Assembly (NCBI GenBank): GCA_905250075.1
Contig: CAJNOP010000001.1
Location: 7,157,634-7,221,633 of the forward strand
Direction of reading: 5' to 3'
Length of the DNA stretch: 64,000 nucleotides
Origin: Rotaria sp. Silwood1
Taxonomy: Eukaryota; Rotifera; Eurotatoria; Philodinida; Philodinidae
Part shown: positions 36,781 to 50,200 of the stretch, piece after piece
Position numbering within the stretch: the stretch's first letter is position 1
Layout: each line of letters starts with the position of its first letter
Program-made: the position numbers and the translations under genes
Notes under the pieces: model-generated
What the model saw: the letters and a program-made list of their open reading frames with translations, nothing else
Databases searched by the model: none
Told to the model about the DNA's origin: nothing

Positions 36781-39094
36781 CATCTTCTTGTTATTTGATG
36801 CTTAGGAGAGACGAAGAAACTGAACAATCAGTATTGAAAGGTACGTTTAAAAAAATAAGTCCTTCTCTAAAATAATAAAACAATGTTTTTACTAAAAAGA
36901 CATAAAATCTTCAATGCAAGCATGAGTTTTTTCCCATGTTACAGATAAACAAAATCATAAAGAAAAATATCAGTACTTTTACATCATTAGTTACAAACTA
37001 TTAATGAAAATCAAATGTTTCTTGCTACTAGTATACATCGTATGCAAAGGCATTATTACAAACCACTTGATATATATATGCTATGACATTTTACTCGGAT
37101 AAAAAACAGCAATGTTGTTGTTTTTAGAATGATCTTAAGTAATTTCTTTATAAAATGAGTACACCTTTTAATTATGATTCAGAGATCTTTTGCCATTCTA
37201 CGGTAACAATAATTCTCAACTTTTATTGTTAATTATAAGAATCTCCTTGAAAAAAAAGGCTATTTTACAACATGGTGAGGATAATATTTCAAATATTAAC
37301 ACAATAGATTAATGTCATATCTGCAGAACGTTTAAATTTAGTTATTTATTATCATGAAGAAAGTATATTTAGATAAATCTTTGCAATACTAAATCGTGGA
37401 TTGTGTAGTATTTAAATGACCTTGCACATGCATTTGGTGTGATGAAAGATGTTAAATTCATAAAATTAATTGAATATATTTTTCAAAGAGATTGTTAATA
37501 GTGTTTATGAACAAGAACATAATGCAGTATATTAGTTGTTTTATTATTGTGAAGGACGTTCTTTGATGCCCTTCGTGTTTTATTATGAATATATAATAAT
37601 AGTTCAATTATTTTTTCAAGAAATAGATAGATCAGTTAATGAATATGCCGAGTGTATCCAAAGGATACATCATGAAATTTTCAATAGACAAATTAAAAGT
37701 ATCTTTTTTTGTTCTTTCATAATTGTCTGACACAAATAATACTACATAATAAAATCTTTTGAAGTCTGAAATCAATGTAAAATAATGAATAGAACAAAAA
37801 GAGAAAAGAAAACCGACATTTCTATCGATGATGAAAATACTCAAAACAAACTTTGATAAAAATAAATTAGGTTTTTGATCATAAACCATGATGCAAATTA
37901 ATCTCAAATGAAGAATTATTTTAATTGAAAATTTTTCTTCAGTTGATACTAAACATTGCTTTATATATGTTTAGAATTTCATATTAATGAAACGACAATA
38001 TGCAAACATACAAAATTATTCGTTAGGATTTCCATTCTAGATATATTTACAAGAGAGAATACCTATTTTTCATATCCTGAAATAAAAAGATCAAACTTGG
38101 TTTATGTACTATTATATAGAGGACTTTTAATCTCATTACTTTTTATTACTACTAAATATAGATATAGAAAAAGAAGCCATGATTTAGAATATGATTTATA
38201 TATTTAGATACTATTTTCAAACGACAAAGTATGATAAGTTATTATTTTCTATGTAAACTTTTTTCTATGATATCTTAGCATATTCAACTTCTATAAAAGT
38301 TAGACTCATTCAAAAAAAAGAAATAATATTTTTTATTTATTTTTTCTTTTCACTCACTTTATAGTAGTGATAAATTTTATTGCAACTATGCACATTTAAT
38401 AAAAATTTCAGAAGCAGGGCAAAAAATAATTTACAATCATTTTTCAAGTTATATTTGAATCGAAAATGCTTGTTATTTCTTAAGATTCAATATTTTAAAA
38501 AAAGTTAAAATGATTCTATTTATTTAACGTAATTAGCATAAAGTTATTACTGTGTTTTTGATATTCTTGAAGAAATGAAACTAAATCTCGACTATAAAGA
38601 AACTAAACAAGGTGCTGGTGCTGGAACATTTTCACAGATACTTCTTAATCATGAAGTTCTATAATAAGTCTATGCCAAGATAAGAAATAAACTAATTATC
38701 TATTCTAAGAATAGATTACGTGTCATTCTATCATTATTACAAAATACAAATTATTCACAAAGTACAAGAAGTAAAGCCGGTTCAATTGAATGTTTTTGAT
38801 TTTTTTCTCGTTATTTAGAAGATCAAAGGATCAAAAAATAATGTGATTAGGAAGCAATAAAAAGTGATATTTCTATTTGAAAAATATTGTTAAAAATCAA
38901 ATGAAATAACGCTTCTTTTGTATAATATAAAAATTTCCTGAAGTAATAAATCTGATTTTATATTTGACAATTGTTTTTTTTTATTTTGCAGAACAGAGAC
39001 ATAGAAGGAAAGTAGAATAAACGAAGGTTTAAACATGAATATACGTATGAAAAAAAAAGAAAAGAAAAAAAATACTTTAAATATGAGATAAAAT

Positions 39095-39952
39095 TTAAGA
39101 AACTAAACAATCAGGTGTTTCCGGTGAATGTTTATCAGCGCCAGATGACGTTGCTGATTTTTTTTTCATAGATGTTCGTCGTATAAGACTTCGACTACGA
39201 TTAATACCTTTGTCACTCTTGTCATCAAATTCCTTTTTTTTAAGTCGTTCACTGACTTTTCGTCTTAATATAGGACTCAATTGTCTTGCTGCTGATAATT
39301 GTACAAGACTAAGTAGTTTAAGAAATATATCAATTACTGATGCACGATCGAGTGCTGTACATTCAGCTAAACGACAATGTAATGGACCAAGTTCATTGAT
39401 CATTGTTTGAACTTGTTGTTCTTCAACTTCACGAACAGATGTACGATCTGTTTTATTTCCAACAACAACAATTGGTATTTCGGCATAATTCGTTCGTTGT
39501 TCTTTTATTTGTTCAATTATATGACGGATTTCTTCAAATGATGACATATTATCAACACCTAGATGTTTCCATTAGAGAAAATAATTATATTTATGCTTGA
39601 ACAAAATTTTTAAAAACTTACTATACACAAGAATGAATGCATGTGATGTTGCAATTGATAGACGGCGCATTGCAGGAAATTCCATATTACCTAGACAAAT
39701 GAAGAAAAATTGAATTTAAAACTTTATTATTATTATTATTATTTTGCTTTTGCTTATTTTACCAGCTGTATCTAATATATCAACTTTAATTGTTTTATCA
39801 TCGACAGTAAATTCTCGATAATGTAAATCTTCAACAGTTTCTTTATATGTATCCAAAAATTTTCCATTTAAAAACATATGAATAATAGATGATTTTCCTG
39901 TACGACTAGCTCCAAGTAGAACAAGACGATAACGTGTATCTTGATCGGTCAT
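39095..39952 (-). CDS. Ras-family small GTPase, RASD/Ras-dva-like, prenylated
   Basis: Three exons: 39763-39952, 39622-39690 and 39095-39558, giving 240 residues. G1 is GASRTGKS (residues 14-21), the effector region carries Thr in YKETVEDLHYREF, G3 is DILDTAGNMEF, G4 is VVVGNKTD, and G5 is the weaker ECTALDRASV. FPAMRRLSIATSHAFILVY after G3 is typical of RASD (Dexras/Rhes) and Ras-dva proteins rather than classical Ras. The catalytic Gln position (Ras Gln61) is Asn, as in that group, which predicts low intrinsic GTP hydrolysis. A long basic Ser/Lys-rich tail ends in CLVS, a CaaX box expected to be farnesylated, so it should sit on membranes. Distinction between RASD and Ras-dva needs a tree. 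Confidence 0.9.
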
Positions 39953-42900
39953 ATTGATTAGTTTCGAACAATGTGACGATGATGATGATAAGAAATCAAA
40001 TTCCTAAATAAATTTTTAATTTTTCTTTCCTTTCTGGTCAAAACTCAAATAATAGAATATGTATAAACTTTGATTTTTATTCATTAATTTTGAAAAGAAG
40101 AATTTGTTTCATTATCCATTTTTCTTATGCTTTTTATAAGTTACTAACTATAGAAAAAAAACTACGGAAAAAAAAACAAACTAAGCCACTCAAAGATCAT
40201 ACAAATTCATAGTTCTGACTCTTTTATTTTAACAAGAAAAAGATAACGACTATAGTGTGTCAATGCACAGCAATATTGAGAAACCTGATGAATGGATGTG
40301 CAACAATAAGAAAAGAGCAAAGGAAAAAACAAGAACTACAGTCGTCGAGTACTGCTGTCGAAGCATAAGCAAAAGAAAGTGTCAGTAATATAAGGTACAT
40401 GCTCATGCATGAGTTTTGCATGTTCATGACGCAGCGAAGTGAAAAAACCAACCAAAAAAAAAAGTCCCACCGCGTATTCAAGATTGATTACTAGCAGAGA
40501 TCTTTTCTTATTAATTTCATGTATTAATATAAAATATGATTAATAGTAAATAAACAGTAAATAGTTGCCTTTCTCTCTTGTTGATTTTTATGATAGTTAG
40601 AAAAGAACGGATAGTTGTTGAGCACAGTAACAAATAAAGACGAAGGCAGAAAAAGAAGGAAAAATGAAACGGAACGTTGGAAACGCAATGTGAGAAATAA
40701 AAATAAAAAAAGTCTACACAATGAATGTTTCAATAAAATAATATTGATAAAACATGGTACTTATGTCAATATATAATCATTTTTATTCATTAGATTCTTT
40801 CAAAGTTGTAAATATTTAAATGAATGAAAAGAAATGTAGAAGAAATATAAATGTTTTTTTTTTGTGTTTTGTTCAATATATGATCAAAAAGGTAAAAATC
40901 TGTTGTTTTATCTTTTACTTTTGATTTATTTTTCTTGTATCTATAGTTAACGATAAATTATGATAAAAAAAATGAATTTTTTTCTATTCTTGAGTCCAAT
41001 CATCAAGAAAATTTCATACCCCATTTTCCTGAATATCCATCACAGTTGTTGTAAATTTATATGTTCAAATAATAACAATCTTGATGAAAACGTCTATAGG
41101 TGAAATCAATATAAAAGTGTTGATAAAATTTGTTTTCTTGTTGAACACAGATGCTGCACGCTAATATAAGAAAAAGACCGACAGATGAGAAGCAGAGCGA
41201 AGAAGGAAACTAATAATAATTGGTATTAAAAAGATCAGTGAATGTTGATGTGTAGAAAGAAATGAAGAGAATAGTGAGAAGATGAGAAAGAAAAAGAAGA
41301 AGAAAGAAAAAAAAAAGAAAACACCGTTAAAAGTTCGACGGCCGCTGTTACTGTTAATGCACAACCTACGAGGAATTGAATTAAATGATGTTGACGACAA
41401 AATCGCTTGAGACTTCCAGTTTGTGTCTCTATATACCGTTATATACGAAACGAAAGCATAACAATAGAGCAACATATACACACTAAGAACTTCCTTAAAC
41501 TTTTTATAGTGAGGAGGAAGAGGATATGGATCGCCTGACAGACGATGCGCACGATAAGACCTTAGGCAAGTTAGAAAGGAAGTCAAAGTAGAGAATAGTA
41601 AATTAACGAAGGTAGTCGATTCTATATATAAGTTTTCTTGTTTAGAAAAGTTTACAACATCGAAGAGTTGCTCAGCATACATAATTTGTCAATCGGTGAA
41701 AGCAGAGAGAGTGAGAGAAAAAAACTGACAAACAGGCAGATTCGACAATAATTATATAGAGGCTAAGTGTTGGTAATTTCGTTATAAGTTTTTTACGCAT
41801 TTTATAGGTGGTTAGATTTGCGCTAAAAGTGTTCATTTCCCTTTCTTCACTTGTAAGTCGTATATATCATGACGACTGAATAGTTGTAAAGAAAAAAAAA
41901 ACATGAAGGAAAACGAGAGAATTGCTTTTCAAGTACTCTTGGAATCAGCTCAGTATGAACCAATTGCCATATAGTAGTTTATTGCTAGCACATACACATG
42001 AGTAGTTCTATATATATTCTTTCTTTCTTAGTTTTTATTTTACTTCGCTCTTTTGATCTTAATATTACTAACTATCAATATGCGTGTTAATTTTGATGAA
42101 TATGTTCAATGAAATGCAATGATGCGCTTCGTCTATTCTTTTATAGTTTTGTTTTTATTGCACATATTATACAATAAACCGTAATTCATCTAAACTAGAA
42201 ACATGACACACACACATTGTTGTTGTCATTTATATTTTTTCTAGTTAGAATAATCATTTTTTTTTCATTGTCTCTTTTTTCTTTCTCTCATGTAACTTAC
42301 TAATTGGTTATAGAACTCTTTTTATTCATCATTCAGCCTGAGCAGATAGACTCGTCAGACATGCCTTTGTAAACGTCATTCATTCACGGCAACAAACCCA
42401 TGTTTCTTCTTTTTTTCTGTATATGTCAATCATAAGTACTACTTGCTCTCGTGTTCAATTAGATAGCAACTAATGTCACATGAGAAATTTGACGTCTTGA
42501 ACATATAAAAATAAGAAAATGTTGTTGTAATCTGAATGTCTCACACATCATAGTATCCTAACTTTTTTTCTTCTCTCTTCTTGAAAAGATCGTTATTTGA
42601 ATGTTATTTTCTTAGAGAACTAGACTTTTTAGATTGCTTATTAAATAGAAAAAAAAAAAAACATGACAAATACTTTCTATTGTTGCGATGAAATCTTAAA
42701 CATAAATCTCAAGATTATTATTTTCTTCTGAATTTAATATAGATTTCAACTTGATAAACCTTTCATACGTCATCAATATACTACTTCTGACAAAAAAAGC
42801 AAAAAAAAATAAACAATAGTCGACAATAAATATTTTTAGATTATAAACATTTACTAAATAAAGTAAAAGATGATAAAAAAAATTTTCTTTTCGAGATCAT

Positions 42901-44779
42901 GTTCACTAAAAACTATATCACAACTTTAGTGTCGAAATAAATCTATATTTGATGGGTGGTGTGCTCGTTTACCTGTATTATTGTGAATGATGAGCCAGAA
43001 AGTTGAGTATTGCCTGTTACCACCTAACACGCTATTCTTCTATAATAGAGAGAAAAAGAAAAAAATCTTCATATTTTCTAACGGTATGTCGAGATCTATG
43101 TCGAAATATGTGCGCAAGTATTCCGGATGTTATTAGTGTTCTTTCATCCGCAAAGATCTGTCTGCCTTTTAGGCGTAAGCAACGAATGAACAAGAACATT
43201 ACGATAACGTGAGCTTTTTTGTAAAAACTAAACGTAATAACTATAATTTTTTTTCTATCTTCGGAATAGAACGAATGAAATAGTTGATGATGTATCGAAT
43301 GGCGTATATAAACCAATGTAACATTTCACACAGTTCTGTCATGTAGCAAATTTTTTGATTTATTTCTCTTGTTATTCTTTTTCTCTTTTCTTTTTTTTGC
43401 TATGTTAATGTTTCTGTTTCTAGTGGCGATGACAATGGTGATAATGATAATGTATTGATGTGTAAAACATTTACCTTATTTATTCAGATCTTTTTCTCAT
43501 GCTACTCACGTTCGTGCATACTAGAGAACCAATGGTGATAGTGTCTATGAGTATATAGAAAACTTATATTTGTTATCGTAGAAAAAAAAAATGAATTTAA
43601 TGGCATGGGAATATTTACGAGCAATCTAGAATCAAAATGGCAGATGTAGATAAGCTATTAAAGATCATAACGACAAATCACAAATGCTCGTAAATTTGAA
43701 GTTAATGTTATTTGATTCTTGTTCAAAAACTTGTTTTTTTTTATTTAATACAAAATAAATAATCAATGAGAAAACTTTTCACCTAAATTTTTCTGTCGAT
43801 ATTTATTATCACTCAGATTGAGCTTTTTTTCTTATTTCTTTTCTTTCTTTTTTCAAATAATTAGAAAAAAAATCAACATTTTTTTTTCATGCGTCATGTA
43901 GTTTATTATAATTAGATGGAATATTACATCAATGTGAACGTCAAACAACAAAAGTTGATAATCATTCATTTAGAATTTAGTAATTCCATGCACGTATTTA
44001 ACATCAGTCTCAGTCAACATAAAAACAGCACGTTTGATTTATAACATGCACATATATATATATATATATAACTGTCTCTGAACCATGCATCAATTATTAT
44101 TAATAGAAACTTTAATATGACAGATGTTTCTGGTTTTTTTTGTCAAAAATTTTATGTGCTGGCAGGAAGTTTACATTAAAATGAAGGAAAAAGTTTAGCA
44201 ACAAAAGAGTTTTTGTTTGAGTACATATGAACTTTGTCATGCAACTATACTATTTATTTGATTCAAATTTTATCTAACAATAATTAACAAATGAAAATAA
44301 GTTGAAAAAAACTTTAGGATTAGTTTCCATGTTTTCTGTAAAGATTATGATTTATTTGGAAGAGAAAATTAGAACAACGCATGAATAATTGAGAAGTCAT
44401 ATATTACCTGAAGGCTAAATTGTCTAAATATACAAGTCAAAACAAAAAAGAATCAATCGATTGGTCATTCAATGAGGCATAATAATAAACAACTTCACAT
44501 TGAGCTCATACACCCACTAGGCTTTCTTTTGCACGCATGCATGCATACCACTGTATACATGATCAACTAGTGACACGTTGGTTTAATCTGTTAGGTCATC
44601 AATTCATCCGCTCTCGTTTGCCGATTGAACGTGTCCTGGAGGCTCAATATGCGAAAAAAAAAAGAAACTGTATTAGAACAGAAAAGGCGAGCATATGAAT
44701 GGTGATACGCAAAAGACACAACTATATGCACAATATAATTCACATGAAATTGTCTCTATAATCAAAGTTATATTCAATT
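39953..44779. other. Divergent intergenic region between the Ras-like gene and hemicentin
   Basis: 4.8 kb between two divergent starts. It is the only long spacer with patches of higher complexity (about 40200-40480, 41400-41700, 42330-42400, 43080-43220, 44500-44690), which could be enhancers, 5' UTR exons or unrecognised short exons. A 173-codon minus-strand frame (41161-41682) exists but ends in a poly-Phe run made by a purine tract and matches no family I know. A TA run lies at about 44051-44070 and a GCATGCATGCAT palindrome near 44536. Confidence 0.45.
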
Positions 44780-47238
44780 ATGAATTACAAAATGAGAACA
44801 ATAATATTTATAATATTTATAATCATATTATCAATTGATTATTCTAATCAAACAAATCCACCATTAGGAACATCCAGTGTAACTTTTGTATTTGATGTAA
44901 CTGGATCAATGCATGATGATCTTTTACAAGTTATTCAAGGTGCAACACATATCTATAACGCAACACTTCAACGAGAATATGCTATTTATGATTATATACT
45001 TATACCATTTGCTGATCCAGGTAAATATCATAAAATATCAAAAGATTTTTATTAATATATATATATATATAGATGTTGGACCAATATTAAAAACTCGTGA
45101 TTCAAATCGATTTCAACGAGGTTTACAAGATTTAATTGTACAAGGTGGTGGTGATTGTCCAGAAATGACAATAACGGCTATTAAATTAGCTCTTGAACAA
45201 TCATTACCAAATTCATTTATTTATGTATTTACTGATGCTCGTTCAAAAGATTATTCTTCAGGTGATACTGTTTTAAAATTAATTCAAGAAAAGCAAAGTC
45301 AAGTAAAAAGAACTCTTTTTTTTTGCTCTATTATTGAGATATCTTTCATTTGTGTTTCAAATAAAGGTTGTGTTCGTCATGACAGGTGATTGTGGTGATC
45401 AAGAGCATATAGGCTATCAAATATTTCATAAAATTGCTGCTACTAGTAGTGGACAAGTATTTACTTTACATAAACAACAAGTTAGCGAGGTATAATGAAA
45501 ATGAATTTAATTGTGTTTTGTTGTTGATTTGATTTTTTAAAAATTTTAATAGATTCTTAATTTTGTTCAACATTCAATTCAAACACGAAAAGTTAATTTA
45601 TTAGTTATTGATAAAATCAAACGAAATAAACAAACTTATACATTAGCAGTTGATTCTAAACTTCTTGAATTTACTATATCAGTTAGTGGTGCTAATCCAC
45701 AAGTAACATTAATTGATCCATCAAGTATTATTTTATTTCAAATTTATTACTTAATTGAATTTATAATTTACCTTTTTCTTTAGAAAAAACATTAAATCAA
45801 CGTGCATGGTTTACACGTCTTTTACGTCTTAAAGAAGTTTATATATTAAATGTAAAACATCCAATGGTAAATTAAATTTACTTTAAGATTCAATTAAAGT
45901 TATACTATTGTACTTAGTGTCGTATATCGGATATTTTTGTCGAGTGTGAATAAACATTAAATACAAACTATACATCAAAACTAAGGTCTTTTTCTTATAA
46001 TCTAGATTCGATAAAGAAGTATCATACTCATTTTTCTTCCAGTAAGTTGTTTTCTCAATGGATGAAAGAAGAACAAAAAAGATCCATAAGTATGTTCTGT
46101 CCAAGTGCACTTGGATCGAATATGTTCTCCTCAAACGTTGTCTCAATGAAATGAAAGAGATAATAGATTTTTACTGATTAAAGTATGTCATGAGAAACCT
46201 AAAACACTTCTTTATCGAATCCAGTTTAATAAAAAAATTTTAATCTTTATGCCAAATTTCTATTTAGTGTCTCGGCAAAATATTCAGTAAAGAACACTAA
46301 TAGTAGTAAAAAAAGCTTGGATCAATAAGCTTTCACCTTGGTTTCCTAAGGTTTGTAATGGAGAGAGAGAGAGAGTCACAAAACTTCAACTTAAAATTTG
46401 GTTTCATTATTTTCTTCGATAATATATATGAGTAACACAACGCCATAAGTTATTTTTCGATGCTTTTTATTTGTTTTAACAATATTAATCAGTCAACTAG
46501 AATAGACATAATGCTTGAAATAATTGATGAAATTCCCCATACGATTTGACGAATAATTCCCTTTAATAATGTTATCTTAGTGCATATAAAATTCTGAAAT
46601 AAATAAGAGATTGTCATGCTTTCTGTCATGTTTTCTTGTAAATTTATGGTCACTAGAAGAAGAAAAACTGTTTCAGATTTAATGCACTTTAAGCTTATAA
46701 TATGAACAGATAAATCAATCATTAAATTATCCTTAATTTCGACAGAAATTCTTTAAATAATTATTTCTATTTACATTAAATTTGTTCGATATTGCCGACA
46801 CATTTCATATATACCTTGTTTATACAATTTGATTAAAGATTGGTGAATGGAAAATTCAAGTCATATCCTCATCAGCACATTCGATTCGTATAACAGGTTT
46901 AAGTAGATTAACGTTTCGATATGGTTTTTCATCAAATCTCATTACTGATTTGACACGAACACGTCGGCAACCTATTCAAGGTAAATTCATATTTACTTTA
47001 ATTAAAACTTATTTAATTGATTGTTCTTTTTCTTCCTTGTGAAGGTACTTTAACTTATTTAACAATTGAAATCAATAGTCAAGATAATGTTCGTAATGCT
47101 GAACAAATTGAATTAATTGATTTATTTGGTAATGTACTTGTCAGCGAAAAACTTCAATCAAATGTTGTTGATTCAACACTATATTCAACTCTTAAAAAAT
47201 TTGAACCACCTGTTAAAACTTTTTTCTTTTACATTCGA
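44780..47238 (+). other. HMCN: Hemicentin exons 1-7: signal peptide, VWA domain and linker
   Basis: Exons 44780-45020, 45073-45302, 45367-45489, 45553-45724, 45784-45866, 46839-46980 and 47045-47238. The VWA domain runs over exons 1-3: [15 protein letters not shown] (metal-ion site), [35 protein letters not shown] (the second site, with GGGDCPE typical of hemicentins), [14 protein letters not shown] and [11 protein letters not shown]. Exons 4-7 encode the conserved stretch between VWA and the first Ig, including [19 protein letters not shown]. The 972-bp intron 45867-46838 is far longer than the others and contains a (GA)n run at 46361-46375 but no exon that I can see. Confidence 0.92.
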
Positions 47239-50200
47239 GTAATTCATATATTTCTTTTTAATATGATTCAATTTTAATTTTAATTTTTAAATTTAATTTA
47301 GTTATCTGGCATAGATAGTAATGGTCATCCTTTTCAACGTTTAAGTTCAACAGCACTTACATCTGATATACCATTAAAACCAGTTGTTACTGTTGATTCA
47401 AATTCTATTGAAATAAAATCAAATATTTCAAATAAAATTCAATGTCATATACAAAGTCAACTTCCATATCAAGTTCAATGGTTGAAAAATGGACAATTGA
47501 TTTCTATTTCGAATTATTCGTATAGGATATTTTTAGTTTTTGTGTTTCTTTTTTTTCATTATAAGTTTTCATTTTGATTTATTTTTGTTAAGAGCTGATA
47601 TAACTACAACAGTAGAATATTTCATTGATCAACCAACGGAAATAAATGATGAAGGATTATATATATGTAATGTCACAAGTACTAGTGGATATGATATTGG
47701 TGAAATAAATGTAGATATACTTGGTAAGTTCAACAAAACAAGAGAAGATTTGAAATGATTTTATTTTTATTTGAATTAAAAAATTTTAAAAAAATAGCTT
47801 CACCACCACTTGTGCAAACGGTACCATCGAAATCATTATTTGCATTAATTGGTAGTACTGTTTCAATTGATTGTCTTGTACAAAGTACAAAAGATTATAA
47901 ATTAAATTGGAAACGAGAATTATCATCATCACTATTGATTGAACCATCAGAAGCGCGTACAAGAATTTTTGAAAATGGCACTTTGGCATTAATGTAAATT
48001 TCTTTTTTGTTGCCATAAGAATAATTTTTTATATATTTTTCCTATTTAACATTATGGTTTCTACGAGTATCTCCGGCAATTTCATTAAGTACTAGCATAG
48101 AAAATTTAGAAATATTGCACAGACACAGGCGACTGCGTACATTCAATACCTCTTATGCCATTACTTAATTTAGTTTTCAGAGAAATCTTGACAAGTATCT
48201 AATTTCCTATTTAGAAATATTCAAAAGCCAGATGATGGTTCAATATTTGTATGTATTGCACATAATGAAGGTGGTGAAACACAAGAACGGATTACTTTAC
48301 ATGTACAAGGTATGATCTGACGAAGTGTTTATTATTGATATCTTTAATAATGAATCAAACATTACTTTCTATGATAGAAATTCCATATGTTTATGTGTAT
48401 CCACAAACTGTCATGTATTCAAATGAATGGAATGTAACATTAACATGTGTTGGTACAGCTGGTATTCCACGTCCATTATTAATATGGCGACGACAAAATA
48501 ATATAAATCCTATGGAGCAATCCTCCAAAATACGAGTTCATAATGGAATTTTGACGATTATAATGGCAACGAAAGATGATGAAGGTATGAAAAATTGATA
48601 AAAAAAAAAATAAGTATATTTAGTCTTTATGTTAAACTTTCTTATTTTAAAGGCTTTTATGAATGTATTGGAAGTAATACAGCAGGTGAAGATATTAAAA
48701 CAGCTCAACTTATCTATGCTGGTATGGATATTTTTTTTACATCATCATGTTTGTATTTTATATCATAATAATGTATTTCCAGAACCTCCTACAGTAACAA
48801 CAGAGAGTTCTCATATACTTGTTTCACCTGGTCATGATGTTGATTTGAAATGTAGTGTAATAGGTGAGGCGTACCCTGACATACGTTGGTTTAAAGAAAA
48901 TGAACTTGTAAGCTGTTTTTTTTTTATATTAAAATATTCTAATTTGAATGTTTCTGTGAAAGGTAACTCGTCATCGAACAAGTCCAAATGGACAATTACA
49001 CATCAGACAAGCATCTGAAGAAGAAGATAGTGGTAATTATACATGTTTTGTGCAAAATACCGTTGGATCAGCATCTGCATCAGTTCGTCTTGATGTTGGG
49101 AGTAAGAATAAATTTTTCTTTGTTTTTTGTTTTTTATTCAATTTTTCTTCTTTTTTAAAGTTAAACCAACAATAAATTTGCCTGTCAAAGAAATTCAAAT
49201 TGAAATCGATGAAAAAGTCCAACTTGTTTGCGAAGTGCATGGTTCACCAAAACCTCACATAGTGTATAGAGATATTTTTACTTTTTTGTGTACAAAAAAA
49301 ACATCAAATTGTCTGTTTTTCAGTTGGTATTATAATAATACAGAACGTCCATATCAAAGTGATGATAAATCGACAATGATTATTACAAATGTTCAACAAC
49401 ATCATGCTGGTATTTATACATGTTTTGCTTCTAATTTATTCGGAAATACAAGTGATAATATCAATTTAATTGTTACAAGTATGTTTATAGATAGTTTAAT
49501 TTGAATCTACAAAATTTCTCGATTTTTTTTCTATTTTAGTGGTTCCACGATTCACCTTTGAATCTGATGGATATTTACATGGTATTGTTTCAAAACCATT
49601 GATGTTGCCTTGTAATCATATTGGTTTACCAAAACCAACTGTTAATTGGTTTAAAGATGATAATGTAAAAGAAAAATAATCAATCGAATTGTTGTTGGTT
49701 TTTTAATTCAATTATTGTTTAGATACTTGTTTTGGAATCTGATCGAATGACAGTTGATTCAACAGGTTCATTAGCTATTCATTCATTGAAAACAATCGAT
49801 CGTGGTTCATATACTTGTGATGTTTATAATGAAATCGGTCAAGCAAAACAATTATTTCAAGTTGATGTTTATGGTAAAAATCTATATAAAAAAAAAATTC
49901 TTTTTAAATACAATAATTTTTAGAAAATATAATTGATTTTAAAACACAAATCACATTTGATGACACTCTTAGAACAATATTCTAAATAAAATTATAAATT
50001 TTTTTTTTTATATAATACATTTATTTACAGTGCTTAATGGTAAAATTTAGTTGTAAACTATAACTGAACCCGAAAACTGACACTATATGTTGATATTGAT
50101 ATGTAATAATGAGATGATCTCTAGGATATATAATGTTAAAAATAATTTTAAAACATTCTCGTTATAAACCTATTGATGAATACTATTTGATTTCTAAGTT

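Larger units (their letters stand above)
34814..39094. other. Gene-free region with repeats
   Basis: About 4.3 kb without a coding exon I can support on either strand. It contains an inverted AT-rich repeat at about 34936-35545 and a stretch at about 36060-36780 full of AAGATC/GATCTT and ATCATACAAGAT-type words. Frames of 60-90 codons (35121-35336, 37536-37907, 37956-38207) are not recognisable proteins. The right end holds the 3' flank of the Ras-like gene. Confidence 0.5.

Noticed and set aside
41161-41682. 173-codon minus-strand open frame in the Ras-hemicentin spacer
   Set aside because: The C-terminal third is poly-Phe from a purine-rich tract, no domain or splice-supported neighbour exon is visible, and the N-terminal part matches no family I know. 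Chance or a UTR is more likely than a gene.
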